A DNA stretch of 64,000 bases from Nostoc sp. TCL26-01 (GTDB lineage: Bacteria; Cyanobacteriota; Cyanobacteriia; Cyanobacteriales; Nostocaceae), in contig NZ_CP040298.1 in the NCBI RefSeq assembly GCF_013393945.1, positions 1 to 64,000 of the forward strand, in the 5' to 3' direction. A model generated the notes under the pieces. The model searched no databases. It saw only the letters and a program-made list of their open reading frames with translations, and was not told the DNA's origin. The position numbers and the translations under genes are program-made. Positions 47,946-57,148 of this stretch are shown in pieces (the stretch's first letter is position 1; the number at the start of each line of letters is the position of its first letter).

Positions 47946-50426
47946 TTATGTTTCCGTTGGCAGCACAGCTTCATCAAGTAATTGATAAAAATCAGGCACA
48001 GATTGCTCAAGATGGCGCAGTTCATGTGGAGCGATCGCCTCCAACTCCAACACAGTCTGCCAGCGCCAATCCCCAGCCCAGCGCTTGAGAATACCTTTGA
48101 TTGCCTCTACCCCTTGGGCAATGCTAGAACGCAGCATTTCCACGCAATGAAGCAAGGCAGTTCGTTCAGTAGGAGAAGAATCTTGCTCCCCTGCTCCCCT
48201 GCTCCCCTGCTCCCCTATTTCTAGTTCAGACTTCGTAGTATCCACCCCTCCCGATAGGGGATTTCCTATACCATCATGGGGGGGGGTGAATACCAGCGGA
48301 TCGCCGTATTGTGCGTGATATTGCGCCTCCTTTTCGGCACGTTTGTTTTGTCGGTGGGCAATAACCTGGAATGCAAATTCCAGTTCTTCCTTCGATAAAG
48401 AGAAGATTTTCACTTGTTGACCACGCGAGCCAAACTTGCGATAACTCAGCTTTAGCCCCAGTTGATCTAACAAAACCCCCAACAGCCAGATAGGTTGACA
48501 GTTGGGGGGAATAGTAAAACCAAGAATAGCTTTGATATGGGCTGCACAATTAAGTGCGATCGCTGTCATATTTAATAGATGTGGATCATGAGATGTAATT
48601 TCCGCACCTGCTACTAAACGCTTGAGAATGTCATGCAGCCCCAGGTTAAACCGAGCTAACCACTTGGCGGAATAATTACCCCAGTCCATACAAAATGGTA
48701 AATTGTCTCGCTCGGTGCGGTCTTTTTGACTGACAAAGACTGGTGGTGTAGGGTATTGCTTGTTGGTACTCTCCTCAACGACCATTGCCGATGGTGGTGA
48801 AAGAATGCCTTCCAGGGATGCGATCGCGGCGATTAATCGACCGCCGTTATCTTTCTCTACTAAAGATTCCGTAACTTCCATACCGTAAGCATCTTGAATA
48901 CGGAATTTTTCACACTCGTAAATCTCTTCAGGTGATAAGTAATCCTTACTTTGACGTGAGCGGTACTCACTTTTAGAAATATTATTAGCCCTAGAGACAG
49001 CATGATTATGGGCAGTATCAAGAGCCACCGCCGCATTTTTCAAATATTCCCAAGCTTGAGCATCATTCTCATCACCCACTGACATGATAGTATTGCCCAT
49101 TTGGGTTAATAAATCGCGCAGATCAGCACGTAAATTGTTGAGAGATTGGTGACGGGCTGCTTTAATTTGACAGTAAGCGTCCAATGCCCAATCTTTTTCA
49201 GCACCCCGTTTGCCTGTTTCGCGGTCAATCCGCAAGAGAAAAGCCGTCATTTCGTTGGTTTGAAGTAATTGCTCTTTAATCTTGGTAGGGTTGGTGTCGA
49301 GGTAACCAAAGGGAGGTTTGCTCGCTACCCAAACATGAAGCGGAACTTTTGGGCGATAGCGCCACAGCTGTTGAGCGCACTCAGTCGCCGTCTGTGAAAC
49401 GCCATGAAATACACCAAATACCAAATCAAAATGATAGTCGGGGATATCCACTCCAGTTCCCAAACTGGGAGAAGTAAACAGTGCATCTAAGTTTTTGACT
49501 GCATTGGTAATGTCTTTAATGAAGGCTACATTCTCTTCACTACCAGAATTGTCGGAGTGAATCGACCATATTCTTAGGGGTGTAGGGGGACAACTGAGCA
49601 AGGGAGCAGGGAGCAAGGAGCAGGGAGAAAGCTGTTCCCCTTGTCCTCCTGCTAAGAGATCCCCTGCTTCTTCTTCAACTTGCACACTAAACATCTTTTC
49701 AAGTTTCTTGATGAATCTTTTTGAATCGGACACCACCATGATTTTCTGCCCTGCCATTAGCGCCGCCGAGATTTGAGCCACCAGGGCGGATGAATCATCA
49801 CCTTCGTACCAATAAATAGTGCGATCGCCGTTCTTCCACTCGTTTTTGATAATCACGGGTTGTTCGCCAACGGGTCGCATGGCGAGGAAGAAGTCAATAG
49901 TCACATCATCCATGTGGGCATCGGCAATTACCACAAGGGGTGCATTGTAGACAATATAATGTAGTACTTCCAAGATGGCGGCGCGATGTTCCTTACAGGT
50001 TTTACTGAGTAACAAGTGCGTCAAGTATTGGCAAGTCTCATCAATGAAGACACAACCATAAGTTAATGCCTGGGTATTGAGCTTGTGTAAGCTGTCGATA
50101 GTGATGCTGAGTGCTGTAGCTTTGGTCATGCCCACATAGCCAAGTTCAGAGTACATTGCGGTTTCCAGGCGAACAGCTAGATTTTTCAGCAGGTTGACCC
50201 GATGCCCATTGTTAAGAAATCTTTCATCTGGGTGAGCATCCCGCCACTGGCGCATGAGTTCAGTCTTACCAGTTCCCATGTCGCTAATCAAGACTACCAA
50301 TCCTGAACGAGGGAAGACAAAATATTTTGGTTGGGGATTGTGAGCTTTGAGCAGTCTGTACTTTCTGGGTGAGTCAGTGCTGTCAGTGCGGTAAATGGAA
50401 GCCGAGAATATAGATTTATCAGGCAT
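47946..50426 (-). CDS. Replication protein, C-terminal (helicase-like) part, separated by frameshift
   Basis: 826 aa from the ATG at 50426; an upstream TTG at 50444, 5 nt after an AGGGGAG made by the STRR, would give 832 aa. Walker A SDMGTGKTE lies near residue 50, and the Walker B-like FIDETCQ near 125. Later motifs include SLGTGVDIPDYHFD and WRYRPKVPLHVWV, typical of the helicase part of cyanobacterial plasmid Rep proteins (CyRepA1-like). Two in-frame STRR insertions add low-complexity Gly/Glu or Pro/Ser/Cys stretches (from 49596-49628 and 48184-48217). The N-terminal DUF3854/toprim-like part is in the preceding overlapping frame. Together they would make one protein of about 1,290 aa. Confidence 0.8.
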   Translation of the reverse strand: MPDKSIFSASIYRTDSTDSPRKYRLLKAHNPQPKYFVFPRSGLVVLISDMGTGKTELMRQWRDAHPDERFLNNGHRVNLLKNLAVRLETAMYSELGYVGMTKATALSITIDSLHKLNTQALTYGCVFIDETCQYLTHLLLSKTCKEHRAAILEVLHYIVYNAPLVVIADAHMDDVTIDFFLAMRPVGEQPVIIKNEWKNGDRTIYWYEGDDSSALVAQISAALMAGQKIMVVSDSKRFIKKLEKMFSVQVEEEAGDLLAGGQGEQLSPCSLLPAPLLSCPPTPLRIWSIHSDNSGSEENVAFIKDITNAVKNLDALFTSPSLGTGVDIPDYHFDLVFGVFHGVSQTATECAQQLWRYRPKVPLHVWVASKPPFGYLDTNPTKIKEQLLQTNEMTAFLLRIDRETGKRGAEKDWALDAYCQIKAARHQSLNNLRADLRDLLTQMGNTIMSVGDENDAQAWEYLKNAAVALDTAHNHAVSRANNISKSEYRSRQSKDYLSPEEIYECEKFRIQDAYGMEVTESLVEKDNGGRLIAAIASLEGILSPPSAMVVEESTNKQYPTPPVFVSQKDRTERDNLPFCMDWGNYSAKWLARFNLGLHDILKRLVAGAEITSHDPHLLNMTAIALNCAAHIKAILGFTIPPNCQPIWLLGVLLDQLGLKLSYRKFGSRGQQVKIFSLSKEELEFAFQVIAHRQNKRAEKEAQYHAQYGDPLVFTPPHDGIGNPLSGGVDTTKSELEIGEQGSRGAGEQDSSPTERTALLHCVEMLRSSIAQGVEAIKGILKRWAGDWRWQTVLELEAIAPHELRHLEQSVPDFYQLLDEAVLPTET
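48184..48217. repeat. 8-bp tandem repeat (STRR) in the rep gene, C-terminal part
   Basis: Four copies of the unit CTCCCCTG, in frame, encoding a GEQGSRGAGEQ-type linker near the end of the replication protein. Confidence 0.85.
49596..49628. repeat. STRR-like G-rich repeat in the rep gene
   Basis: Degenerate GGGAGCA/AGGAGCA copies, in frame, encoding a Pro/Ser/Cys-rich insertion in the helicase-like part. Confidence 0.7.
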
Positions 50427-51691
50427 GGGAGAATCTTGCAGCAAGTTCTCTCCCCTACCCCCTGCCCCTCTGCCCCTCTGCCCCTCTGCCCCTCTGCCCC
50501 TCTGCTCCCCTGCTCCCCTGCCCCCTTGCTCTCTTCCTCCTCTTTCACCAACAGCGCTTGAGTTAAGTATTGTACATCTACGATGATTTGTGGTTTGTAC
50601 TTCCTCAACCCCCGGTGCTTCACCAAAAATGAGCTTTGATAATCTTTGAGTGACAGGGCATCGTTGGCGATCGCTGTTAGTAAAGTGTTGGCATTTTCCC
50701 CTCGCTCGACTACAAAATCATCCACACCTTTTTCGGGGCCTGGCAGTAATGCTACTTCGCAAACACATCCAGCCGCCTCAATTGCAATGCCTGTCCGCAT
50801 CGTTGCTTGAAAAACTGACCAACGGGTTTTTAGTTTGGTTTCGTAGTCGAACAGAATTTGGAACTTGCGCCCCGGCTGGGCTAGTGGTAACAAGTCTGGG
50901 TGCAGTCTTTCGTCAAAATCCTTGCGTCCCACTCGTCCGTTCCAAATGCCAGGGAGTGCGATCGCTACAAATCCCAAACTTAGCAAACAGGCTGCTTTCT
51001 TCTCTCCTTCACAAAGAATGATCGGAATTTCGGGGTGTTGCTGTACCCATTCCCAGAAACAGAGCAGGGGAGCAGGGGAGAGGGGGAGCAGGGGAGAGGA
51101 CTTATACAAGAATTGCCCCTCTGCCCCCCGGCCCTTCTGCCCCCCTGCATCAATAAAGTATTTATCTTGTAATCGCAGTGCTAGAGGGGAGTGATATCGC
51201 TTGATGTTATACCGTTGTGCTACCAAGTCCCAAACATAGTCGGATACATCGAAGTAAGTAACTCGGTTTGGAGTTTTGGGTGGTGACTCGTACTTAACAG
51301 GCTTACCTTTTTCTAAATCAATTCGGGGATTGGTAGGTTTAAACCGTCCCCACTCCATTGGTCGCCAGTTATTGAAGGGGTCTAGCCCCGATATCCATAT
51401 TCCTCCAGTCGTCACATATTGATACGCTCTCAAGAATCCATCTGTAACTCGACCTGCGTTTTTTCGGGGGATAGCGGTAGAAATGAATAGATAATCGTAG
51501 ACTGCTTCACCTTCAATGTGAGAAAAGTTGCGTTCAATCAGCGATGGATGAATAGCACTGCCCACTGTTAGCTCATGGTACTCGGCGGCAGTGAGATTAT
51601 TGGGGTATTCAGAAAATGTAGTATCTGAAATCTCAGACAACACTTGCTCCCCAATACCCGATTCTTCTTGTGGGCATTGGTCATTTAACAC
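50294..51691 (-). CDS. Replication protein, N-terminal (DUF3854/toprim-like) part
   Basis: 465-codon frame starting at 51691. Residues about 215-340 show a toprim-like primase pattern: IILCEGEKKAACLLSLG (Glu motif), ILFDYETK (acidic motif) and GPEKGVDDFV. This matches the DUF3854 domain of cyanobacterial plasmid Rep proteins. The frame leaves the family sequence at the 8-bp repeat (50455-50530), and its last about 45 residues are out-of-frame translation of the helicase part. A second STRR (51061-51150) inserts about 25 low-complexity residues in frame. Loss of one 8-bp unit would fuse it to the next gene. As it stands, the two may be made as separate subunits. Confidence 0.75.
   Translation of the reverse strand: MLNDQCPQEESGIGEQVLSEISDTTFSEYPNNLTAAEYHELTVGSAIHPSLIERNFSHIEGEAVYDYLFISTAIPRKNAGRVTDGFLRAYQYVTTGGIWISGLDPFNNWRPMEWGRFKPTNPRIDLEKGKPVKYESPPKTPNRVTYFDVSDYVWDLVAQRYNIKRYHSPLALRLQDKYFIDAGGQKGRGAEGQFLYKSSPLLPLSPAPLLCFWEWVQQHPEIPIILCEGEKKAACLLSLGFVAIALPGIWNGRVGRKDFDERLHPDLLPLAQPGRKFQILFDYETKLKTRWSVFQATMRTGIAIEAAGCVCEVALLPGPEKGVDDFVVERGENANTLLTAIANDALSLKDYQSSFLVKHRGLRKYKPQIIVDVQYLTQALLVKEEEESKGAGEQGSRGAEGQRGRGAEGQGVGERTCCKILPCLINLYSRLPFTALTALTHPESTDCSKLTIPNQNILSSLVQDW
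50455..50530. repeat. 8-bp tandem repeat at the rep frameshift junction
   Basis: Five perfect GCCCCTCT units followed by GCTCCCCT twice and degenerate copies. The unit length is not a multiple of three, so copy number sets the reading frame between the two rep halves. Confidence 0.9.
51061..51150. repeat. Compound STRR in the rep gene, N-terminal part
   Basis: GGGGAGCA-type units, then a CCCCTCTG-type stretch, together in frame and encoding a KGRGAEGQ and PLLPLSPAPLL low-complexity insert in the DUF3854 part. Confidence 0.75.
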
Positions 51692-51994
51692 AGTAGATTC
51701 CTCTGATAGCTATGGTTTTCAGCTTCAGAGAGGTGCTGCTTTACAAAAAGTTATTTAATGTAAATATAAATTTTTTGCCAATTTGCCAAAAATAAGACGT
51801 AGAAATTAGCTCTACTTTTCGCTTTTGGTTATAATGGCAAAGTAAAGCAGCGTGGGATCTTCTTGACAAGTTAGTGGTTTCGAGTCGCCAAACTATACGC
51901 CACTCTCTTAGTCATTCCGAGATTAACCCCGCTCTGAAATTATTTAATTGTCTGATTTCTGGGCAAAGCAGTACTCCTTAGTACGTTTTGCCCT
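51692..51994. other. Rep upstream intergenic region with a terminal hairpin
   Basis: AT-rich region (A/T runs about 51750-51800) upstream of rep on the minus strand, a plausible place for the replication origin or copy control. A plus-strand TATAAT at 51830-51835 might mark an antisense transcript, but its -35 is weak. A hairpin at 51961-51993 (GGGCAAA... with inner AGTAC/GTACT) directly follows the FinO-like gene and probably terminates it. No gene seen. Confidence 0.45.
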
Positions 51995-52447
51995 TTAAAT
52001 TTTTATGTGTGTCTTGTTTTCCTCCATTGTTGGTTGACTTGTTGACAAACTTGATCTTACAGAACTTCGGTTATTTTCGCATCCAGCAAGATTGTTGATT
52101 TTCTTCACCTCCTTTGTTTGGGAAAAATTTCCCGTTAGTAGGGTTTTCTCAAGCTGTCCCAGTGTAATTGTTGATTCTTTGGGCTGGCGCTCGAAAACTT
52201 GTATATTGGGTTCATCTAAGACGAACCCATGCTCAGTTGGCTGACCGATTTTACCGGATATTGCTGCTACCCACTGGGGATAGTTACTTGCAGCATCGGA
52301 TAGCTTCCTCCAAATCTTTGGTTTAACTGTGAGTGTTATGATGCGTCCGTCACAATCAATATCAAACTGTTGCCAATTGTTTTCTACTATTTTGGCTTGA
52401 GGTAGTTCGTTGATTTTTATAGTTACTTCTAGTTTTCCTAAAATCAT
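51995..52447 (-). CDS. FinO-like small protein
   Basis: 150 aa from the ATG at 52447 (MILGKLEV), which has AGAGG 9 nt upstream; an in-frame TTG at 52456 is less likely. The N-terminal half (GKLEVTIKINELP, VKPKIWRKL, YPQWVAAISGKIG, LDEPNIQVFE) matches the form of cyanobacterial proteins annotated as fertility-inhibition FinO-like. The second half is polar and probably disordered. It begins 15 bp after the NB-ARC stop, whose region carries its Shine-Dalgarno, so the two form an operon. RNA binding or RNA chaperone activity is inferred from the family name only. Confidence 0.6.
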   Translation of the reverse strand: MILGKLEVTIKINELPQAKIVENNWQQFDIDCDGRIITLTVKPKIWRKLSDAASNYPQWVAAISGKIGQPTEHGFVLDEPNIQVFERQPKESTITLGQLEKTLLTGNFSQTKEVKKINNLAGCENNRSSVRSSLSTSQPTMEENKTHIKI

Positions 52448-52462
52448 GGATAGCAACCTCTG

Positions 52463-53875
52463 TTAAGATGCAATAGCATTCTGCCCCTTGTAGTTTATAA
52501 CTGTTGGTGATGAACTGTCAGATGAATGAACTAATCCTAGTGGATCTGTCATAATGTACTTTTTTACAACTGGTTGGAGTGTAAAACTAATTTCTTTAGT
52601 GATTGGATTTTTATGAGACTCTATCAAAGAGAGTCTTTCAAGTTTTTCTAAATTTTTAATCAATTCTAGAGTTGATACTACTTTTCGAGAATTGAAGTCC
52701 TTTAATAAATCTGTAAAGTTGACATATTCTCCTGGAACTAGGTTTTCAGCTAAATAAATTAAAAATTGCTTCTCAACATTGCTCAGTGTTCCACCAAAAA
52801 TCTGATTGAGCATTGTTTCAAATCTAAAACTGATGAGAGTTGTGGGATTTTCAAAAAAATTATCTTGATTTCCAAAGAAATGAGAAACCCTATTTAATGC
52901 TGCTTCCATTTCTGAAGGATTACCACGATAGGTCTTGATTAATTGCCGACATTTTTCGGGATTACTTACTCCTTTGCTATGCAAAAAATCCATTGCAGCA
53001 GTTGTATCTAATCCCTCAACTCTAATGACTTGAAAAAACTGTTTATTAATTACATCATCAAATTCTTCTAATAAAAATCTGCTAGTTAATATCAAACAGC
53101 TTTTATGGTTTTCTTCGACTAAACGACGAATAAAAAATTGATAATCTAAAAATTTTGACTCTACATTTTGATGAAAAATTTCAAATTCGTCTAAAACTAA
53201 TAAACAACGTTTTTTTTGTAAATGCTTAAGCAACAATGTGATTGCTGCTTGTGTAGATGAGGGCTGGTTGAATTGGGGTTCTAGTATTTCCAGTAATTCT
53301 GTAACTAACTCTTCGATTCTGGGTGTATGAGCAACTGATTTCCAAAGTAAACAGTCAAATTTTGACTTAAACTCTTTACTGGCATCTGTTAAGAGTCTGG
53401 CTGCTAATGTACTTTTGCCAATACCTGCAACCCCTACTAATGCTATACAATGCTGCTGTGTAATTAAATTTTTAAGAAGGTTTAATTCTTTTGTCCGTCC
53501 ATAAAAGTTATGTATATCAGGTAGTTGTCCTCCCGGAATAGTCAATACTTTATCTTGACCAAGATAAGCCTCTAAAAAACTTCGCAAATTTCGTTTGCAT
53601 AGTTGTTCTTCAAAAATTTCATTGAGTAGTTCAAATAACCTAGTAGCTACTCTACGTTGTAAATAATTAAGACTATATGGCGATGTTTCAGCCATCTGCT
53701 CGTAGTTTTGCCCGTTCCAAGCTCCTCTGATGACGATAATTTCTGGATTAGTCAAGGGTTTTCCCCTTGCCTGAAGCACTAGTTGATTTACGAACTCTAA
53801 GGCTATCTCATAGGTTGCTGTGGTTACTTTTTGTGGATACTCTTGACTTTCAGGAACATTTGTTGTGAAATTCAT
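52463..53875 (-). CDS. NB-ARC STAND ATPase with N-terminal HTH (VMAP type), no sensor domain
   Basis: 470 aa, ATG at 53875. Residues about 25-90 match the HTH domain found at the N-terminus of many cyanobacterial STAND proteins (vWA-MoxR associated type): EIIVIRGAWNGQNYEQMAET followed by YLQRRVATRLF. Then NB-ARC: Walker A GVAGIGKST (148-156), Walker B CLLVLDE (about 224-230), sensor LTSR (about 263-266), and a winged-helix region to about 450. The WD40 or TPR sensor repeats that usually follow are absent, and the protein stops at the end of the ATPase module. It is first in an operon with the FinO-like gene and divergent from the Ser/Thr kinase. A signalling or conflict role is inferred. Confidence 0.85.
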   Translation of the reverse strand: MNFTTNVPESQEYPQKVTTATYEIALEFVNQLVLQARGKPLTNPEIIVIRGAWNGQNYEQMAETSPYSLNYLQRRVATRLFELLNEIFEEQLCKRNLRSFLEAYLGQDKVLTIPGGQLPDIHNFYGRTKELNLLKNLITQQHCIALVGVAGIGKSTLAARLLTDASKEFKSKFDCLLWKSVAHTPRIEELVTELLEILEPQFNQPSSTQAAITLLLKHLQKKRCLLVLDEFEIFHQNVESKFLDYQFFIRRLVEENHKSCLILTSRFLLEEFDDVINKQFFQVIRVEGLDTTAAMDFLHSKGVSNPEKCRQLIKTYRGNPSEMEAALNRVSHFFGNQDNFFENPTTLISFRFETMLNQIFGGTLSNVEKQFLIYLAENLVPGEYVNFTDLLKDFNSRKVVSTLELIKNLEKLERLSLIESHKNPITKEISFTLQPVVKKYIMTDPLGLVHSSDSSSPTVINYKGQNAIAS

Positions 53876-54211
53876 AAAATTTTAGCTAAAACTGCCATAA
53901 TTTATCTGAAAGCATCTGAGAGAAAATGATACAGTATCTTTAGCATTTTAGCTACTTAACTGAGGTAGAAGTTAAAAATTTTTATTGAGAGAGCCTAAAA
54001 ACCTATCCTATGGGTAACTTATAGGTGGGGTGGTTGATAAAGCCCCGTTGTGGCGGGGTGTAGTGTAAGAAAAGAGATAGTCCCAAAAACCTTTGGGATA
54101 CAAGTCCTGAACAATGAGGTTTTCACTACCCATAACCCCCTATTTGTGACTTAGACTGATTTTGGATAAATACAGTTACTAACTATATATAGGAATCCTA
54201 TTAGGATGTGA
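53876..54211. other. Divergent promoter region with a structured repeat-like segment
   Basis: No gene. About 53985-54160 is more GC-rich than its flanks and contains two clear hairpins: CCCCG/CGGGG near 54042-54057 and TCCCAAA/TTTGGGA near 54082-54100. It also has CCTATGGGTAA near its left end and TACCCATAACC near the right. It resembles a MITE-like or small-RNA-like segment, but no family was recognised. Promoters for the NB-ARC operon and the kinase must lie here. Confidence 0.4.
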
Positions 54212-56062
54212 ATGCCCAGCTATTGTATAAACCCACTGTGCGAAGCTAGAGAAAATCCAGAAGATGCAGAGAATTGTCTTGCTTGTGGGACATCTCTGGT
54301 ACTGAATGGGCGTTTTCGCCTGCTTAGACCATTGAGGTCAACAAAAAATCTGCTTACTTATACTGAAATTTTTGAAGTGGAGGATGCAGGAAATAAGTGG
54401 GAAGAACCTAAGCGGCGAGTGATGAAAGTTCTGAAGTGGAACGATCCCCAGTTAGTAAGAATGATTGAGCGAGAGTCGATAGCTTTACGAAGACTTCGCC
54501 ATCCATGCGTTCCATACAGCACCGTAGATGACTTTTTTATTTTTGAGCCAAACAATAGCCCGTTTACATTGAGGTGTTTGGTGATGGATAAATTTGAAGG
54601 GCAAGATTTGGCGCAATGGTTGCAGTCAAATGACAAGATTTCACAATCAATAGCAATAGATTGGTTCAAGCAGCTAGTGGAAATTTTGGATATAGTACAC
54701 CATACAGAGTTTTTCCACAGAGATATAAAACCTTCTAATATAATTCTTCAGCCAAGCGGAAAACTAGCATTAGTAGATTTTGGGGCGGTAAGACGAATTA
54801 CTGACACGTACTTGGCGAAAATCAGTGCTAGTGGGGGAACGAGTACAAGGATGGGTAGCTATGAAATAACCTCTGTAGCTACACCTTGTTATACACCGTT
54901 AGAGCAAATTCATGGTAAAGCAGTGCCACAGTCAGATTTTTATGCTTTAGGCCGGACTTTAGTAACTTTAGTTACTGGTGTACCATTAATTAACATATCC
55001 GAAGATATAGAAACAGGAAAATTAAACTGGAGAAAACACGCACCACAGATTGATAAACCATTTGCTGATTTTTTGGATGAATTGATGGCAAAGTCTCCAA
55101 CTCAGCGTCCGCAGACTACTGAAATAATAATGCAGAAGTTGGAACAATTACCATTGCAATCTAAGATTAATCGAGTAATTAAATCAAAATGGTTCAAAAT
55201 TGGGGTGATTATTTTAGGTTCAGTAAGTTTGGTGAGTTTATATAATGTATCACGTCCTATAATAGCAGAGTATTTAGTAAACCAAGGGAAAAAGGCTCAA
55301 CAGGAAAATCGATTTGATGATGCTAAAAGCGATTTCCACAAAGCAGTTAATTTTGAACCTGAAGTAACAAAATTAGTATCTGAATTTTATGTTGAGCAAG
55401 CAGATCGTCGGAATATTTCGCCTGAAGATGCCAAAAAATATTATGAACTAGCTATTAAATTTAATCCTAAAAATGATGTTGCATATAATAATTTAGGATT
55501 ATTGTGTCAAAGACTACAAGATTTTGGGTGTGTTGATAAGAGTTATGCAGTATTGTTCAAATTAAAACCTAATAGTTGGGAAGCTCATTATGGTTTAGGA
55601 AATTTTTATGATGATTTAGGTAAATATGACTTAGCAGAAAAGCAATATAAGTTAGCTATAAAAAATAGTGAATTAGCTTTAGATGCTATCAGCAATTTAG
55701 CGAGAATCCAAAATCTACAAGGAAAATATGAAGATGCTATTAAGACAGCTAAATCAGGATTACAAAAAGCCAAAGAAACTGAACTAAAAGCAGCTTTATA
55801 TAAGAGTATAGGTTGGGCGAGATTTGAACAAAAAAAATATCAAGAAGCAAAGAAAAATTTAGAAAAAGCAAAAAAGTTAGACTTTAAAAGAACTGATACT
55901 TTTTGTTTACTAGCACAAGTACAAGAAGCTGTAAATGAAATTAATGCAGCGAGAATATCATGGGAAGTTTGCTTAATTGTAGATTCTAATCTGCCGGAAG
56001 TTCAACGTTGGCGATTACAAATATTAAAGAGATTATTAGGAGATTTTGTACCAGAGGAATGA
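54212..56062 (+). CDS. Membrane Ser/Thr protein kinase with zinc ribbon and TPRs
   Basis: 616 aa; ATG at 54212 with AGGA 7 nt upstream. An N-terminal four-Cys zinc ribbon (C5, C10, C22, C25) precedes a Hanks-type kinase domain (about 35-310). This has VMKVLKW (beta-3 Lys), HRDIKPSN catalytic loop (near 169), DFG (near 190) and an APE-region substitute (TPCYTPLEQ). The glycine-rich loop is weak, as in other cyanobacterial kinases of this form. One transmembrane segment lies at about 327-345, then about 260 residues of TPR-like repeats (YNNLGLLCQRLQDFG, YGLGNFYDDLGKYD) on the far side. It is followed by the FecR-like secreted protein gene 57 bp later, probably co-transcribed. Confidence 0.9.
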   Translation: MPSYCINPLCEARENPEDAENCLACGTSLVLNGRFRLLRPLRSTKNLLTYTEIFEVEDAGNKWEEPKRRVMKVLKWNDPQLVRMIERESIALRRLRHPCVPYSTVDDFFIFEPNNSPFTLRCLVMDKFEGQDLAQWLQSNDKISQSIAIDWFKQLVEILDIVHHTEFFHRDIKPSNIILQPSGKLALVDFGAVRRITDTYLAKISASGGTSTRMGSYEITSVATPCYTPLEQIHGKAVPQSDFYALGRTLVTLVTGVPLINISEDIETGKLNWRKHAPQIDKPFADFLDELMAKSPTQRPQTTEIIMQKLEQLPLQSKINRVIKSKWFKIGVIILGSVSLVSLYNVSRPIIAEYLVNQGKKAQQENRFDDAKSDFHKAVNFEPEVTKLVSEFYVEQADRRNISPEDAKKYYELAIKFNPKNDVAYNNLGLLCQRLQDFGCVDKSYAVLFKLKPNSWEAHYGLGNFYDDLGKYDLAEKQYKLAIKNSELALDAISNLARIQNLQGKYEDAIKTAKSGLQKAKETELKAALYKSIGWARFEQKKYQEAKKNLEKAKKLDFKRTDTFCLLAQVQEAVNEINAARISWEVCLIVDSNLPEVQRWRLQILKRLLGDFVPEE

Positions 56063-56119
56063 ATTTTATACAAAATATTGATATGCTCAATAATATGAGT
56101 ATTAAAATCAAAACTTACT

Positions 56120-57148
56120 ATGCAGATTGTATCTTATACTGAAAGAAAAAAAATCTTCACTGCTCAATTTATAGTTATCACATCAATAATACTGTTTTTC
56201 AGTCTAAGCAGAGCTATGGGGCAAAACCAACAGTTAACTAAGCCTCATTGTATTGAGCCGATTGGTCGAATTATCAGTGCAGGTGATCGTTATTTAGGAT
56301 CTGGTAGTTTGTTATGTCCAGGAGATAAAATTTATCCAAAAGAAGGTGCTACAGTTGAGCTACTGTGCTATTCCAGTAAAAAGTATTTAGAACTAGAACA
56401 GGCTGGTGTTTTTGATGTTCAAAACATCTGTAAGGCAGTGGAGGTTTCTTCAGTACGAAGATGTACACCAATAAACAGACAAAGCTGCCCAAATCGCAAG
56501 GGGCCAGGTGAAGATGAGAACACGCCAAGGATCATTCAGCCCTACGGCCAAATATTGATAGATAATCGTCCTTTAATATCGTGGTCGGCAGTGCAGGGAG
56601 CGACTAGCTATTCAGTACAAGTGAAGAATGGAGATGTGCGTTGGGAAAAAGAGGTAAAAGGCACAACATTAGCCTACCCTGAAGATAAACCAGAATTAGT
56701 TTATGGGACTGCGATTAAAATTGTAGTGATCGCAAACAAAGGTATAGATCCCATCAGTGCTGAAACTTTAGTTGTGCATTTGTTACGTGAAAAACAAATC
56801 AGAGAAATTAATCAGGCAGTTGAACAAATAAAAAAATTGGGATTGCCCCCTGACCAAGCAGCGTATCTTGATTTGGATACAATTTATATGTCTAAGCGCA
56901 TCCTCAACACAACAATTGAGACTTTGGAAGCGCGAGTGGCAGCAGGTAGTTTAAATCCTACTGTTTACAGAACATTAGGAGATCGCTATATAGAAGCATG
57001 GTTGCCCAAAAAGGCTAAGAGTGCATATACAAAAGCGCTTCAACTAGCCAGATTTCAAAAGAACTCGGAAGAAGTAGTACTCGCTCAGGAACGTTTGCGA
57101 TCGCTGAATCAAAGCCAGCTGCCAACAAGAATAAATCCTGCCCAGTAA
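56120..57148 (+). CDS. Secreted FecR-like / TPR protein
   Basis: 342 aa, ATG at 56120. The N-terminus has a hydrophobic signal segment (about 13-33, FIVITSIILFFSLSRAMG). Then a FecR-like part (about 45-115; SGSLLCPGDKIYPKEGATVELLCY, Cys-rich), a Fn3-like strand pattern (about 135-215; PLISWSAVQGATSYSVQV), and an alpha-helical TPR-like C-terminus (about 225-335). Similar proteins sit beside CHAT/TPR genes in filamentous cyanobacteria. Its 3' end overlaps the 3' end of the convergent CHAT gene by 40 bp. Function unknown; extracytoplasmic location likely. Confidence 0.75.
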   Translation: MQIVSYTERKKIFTAQFIVITSIILFFSLSRAMGQNQQLTKPHCIEPIGRIISAGDRYLGSGSLLCPGDKIYPKEGATVELLCYSSKKYLELEQAGVFDVQNICKAVEVSSVRRCTPINRQSCPNRKGPGEDENTPRIIQPYGQILIDNRPLISWSAVQGATSYSVQVKNGDVRWEKEVKGTTLAYPEDKPELVYGTAIKIVVIANKGIDPISAETLVVHLLREKQIREINQAVEQIKKLGLPPDQAAYLDLDTIYMSKRILNTTIETLEARVAAGSLNPTVYRTLGDRYIEAWLPKKAKSAYTKALQLARFQKNSEEVVLAQERLRSLNQSQLPTRINPAQ

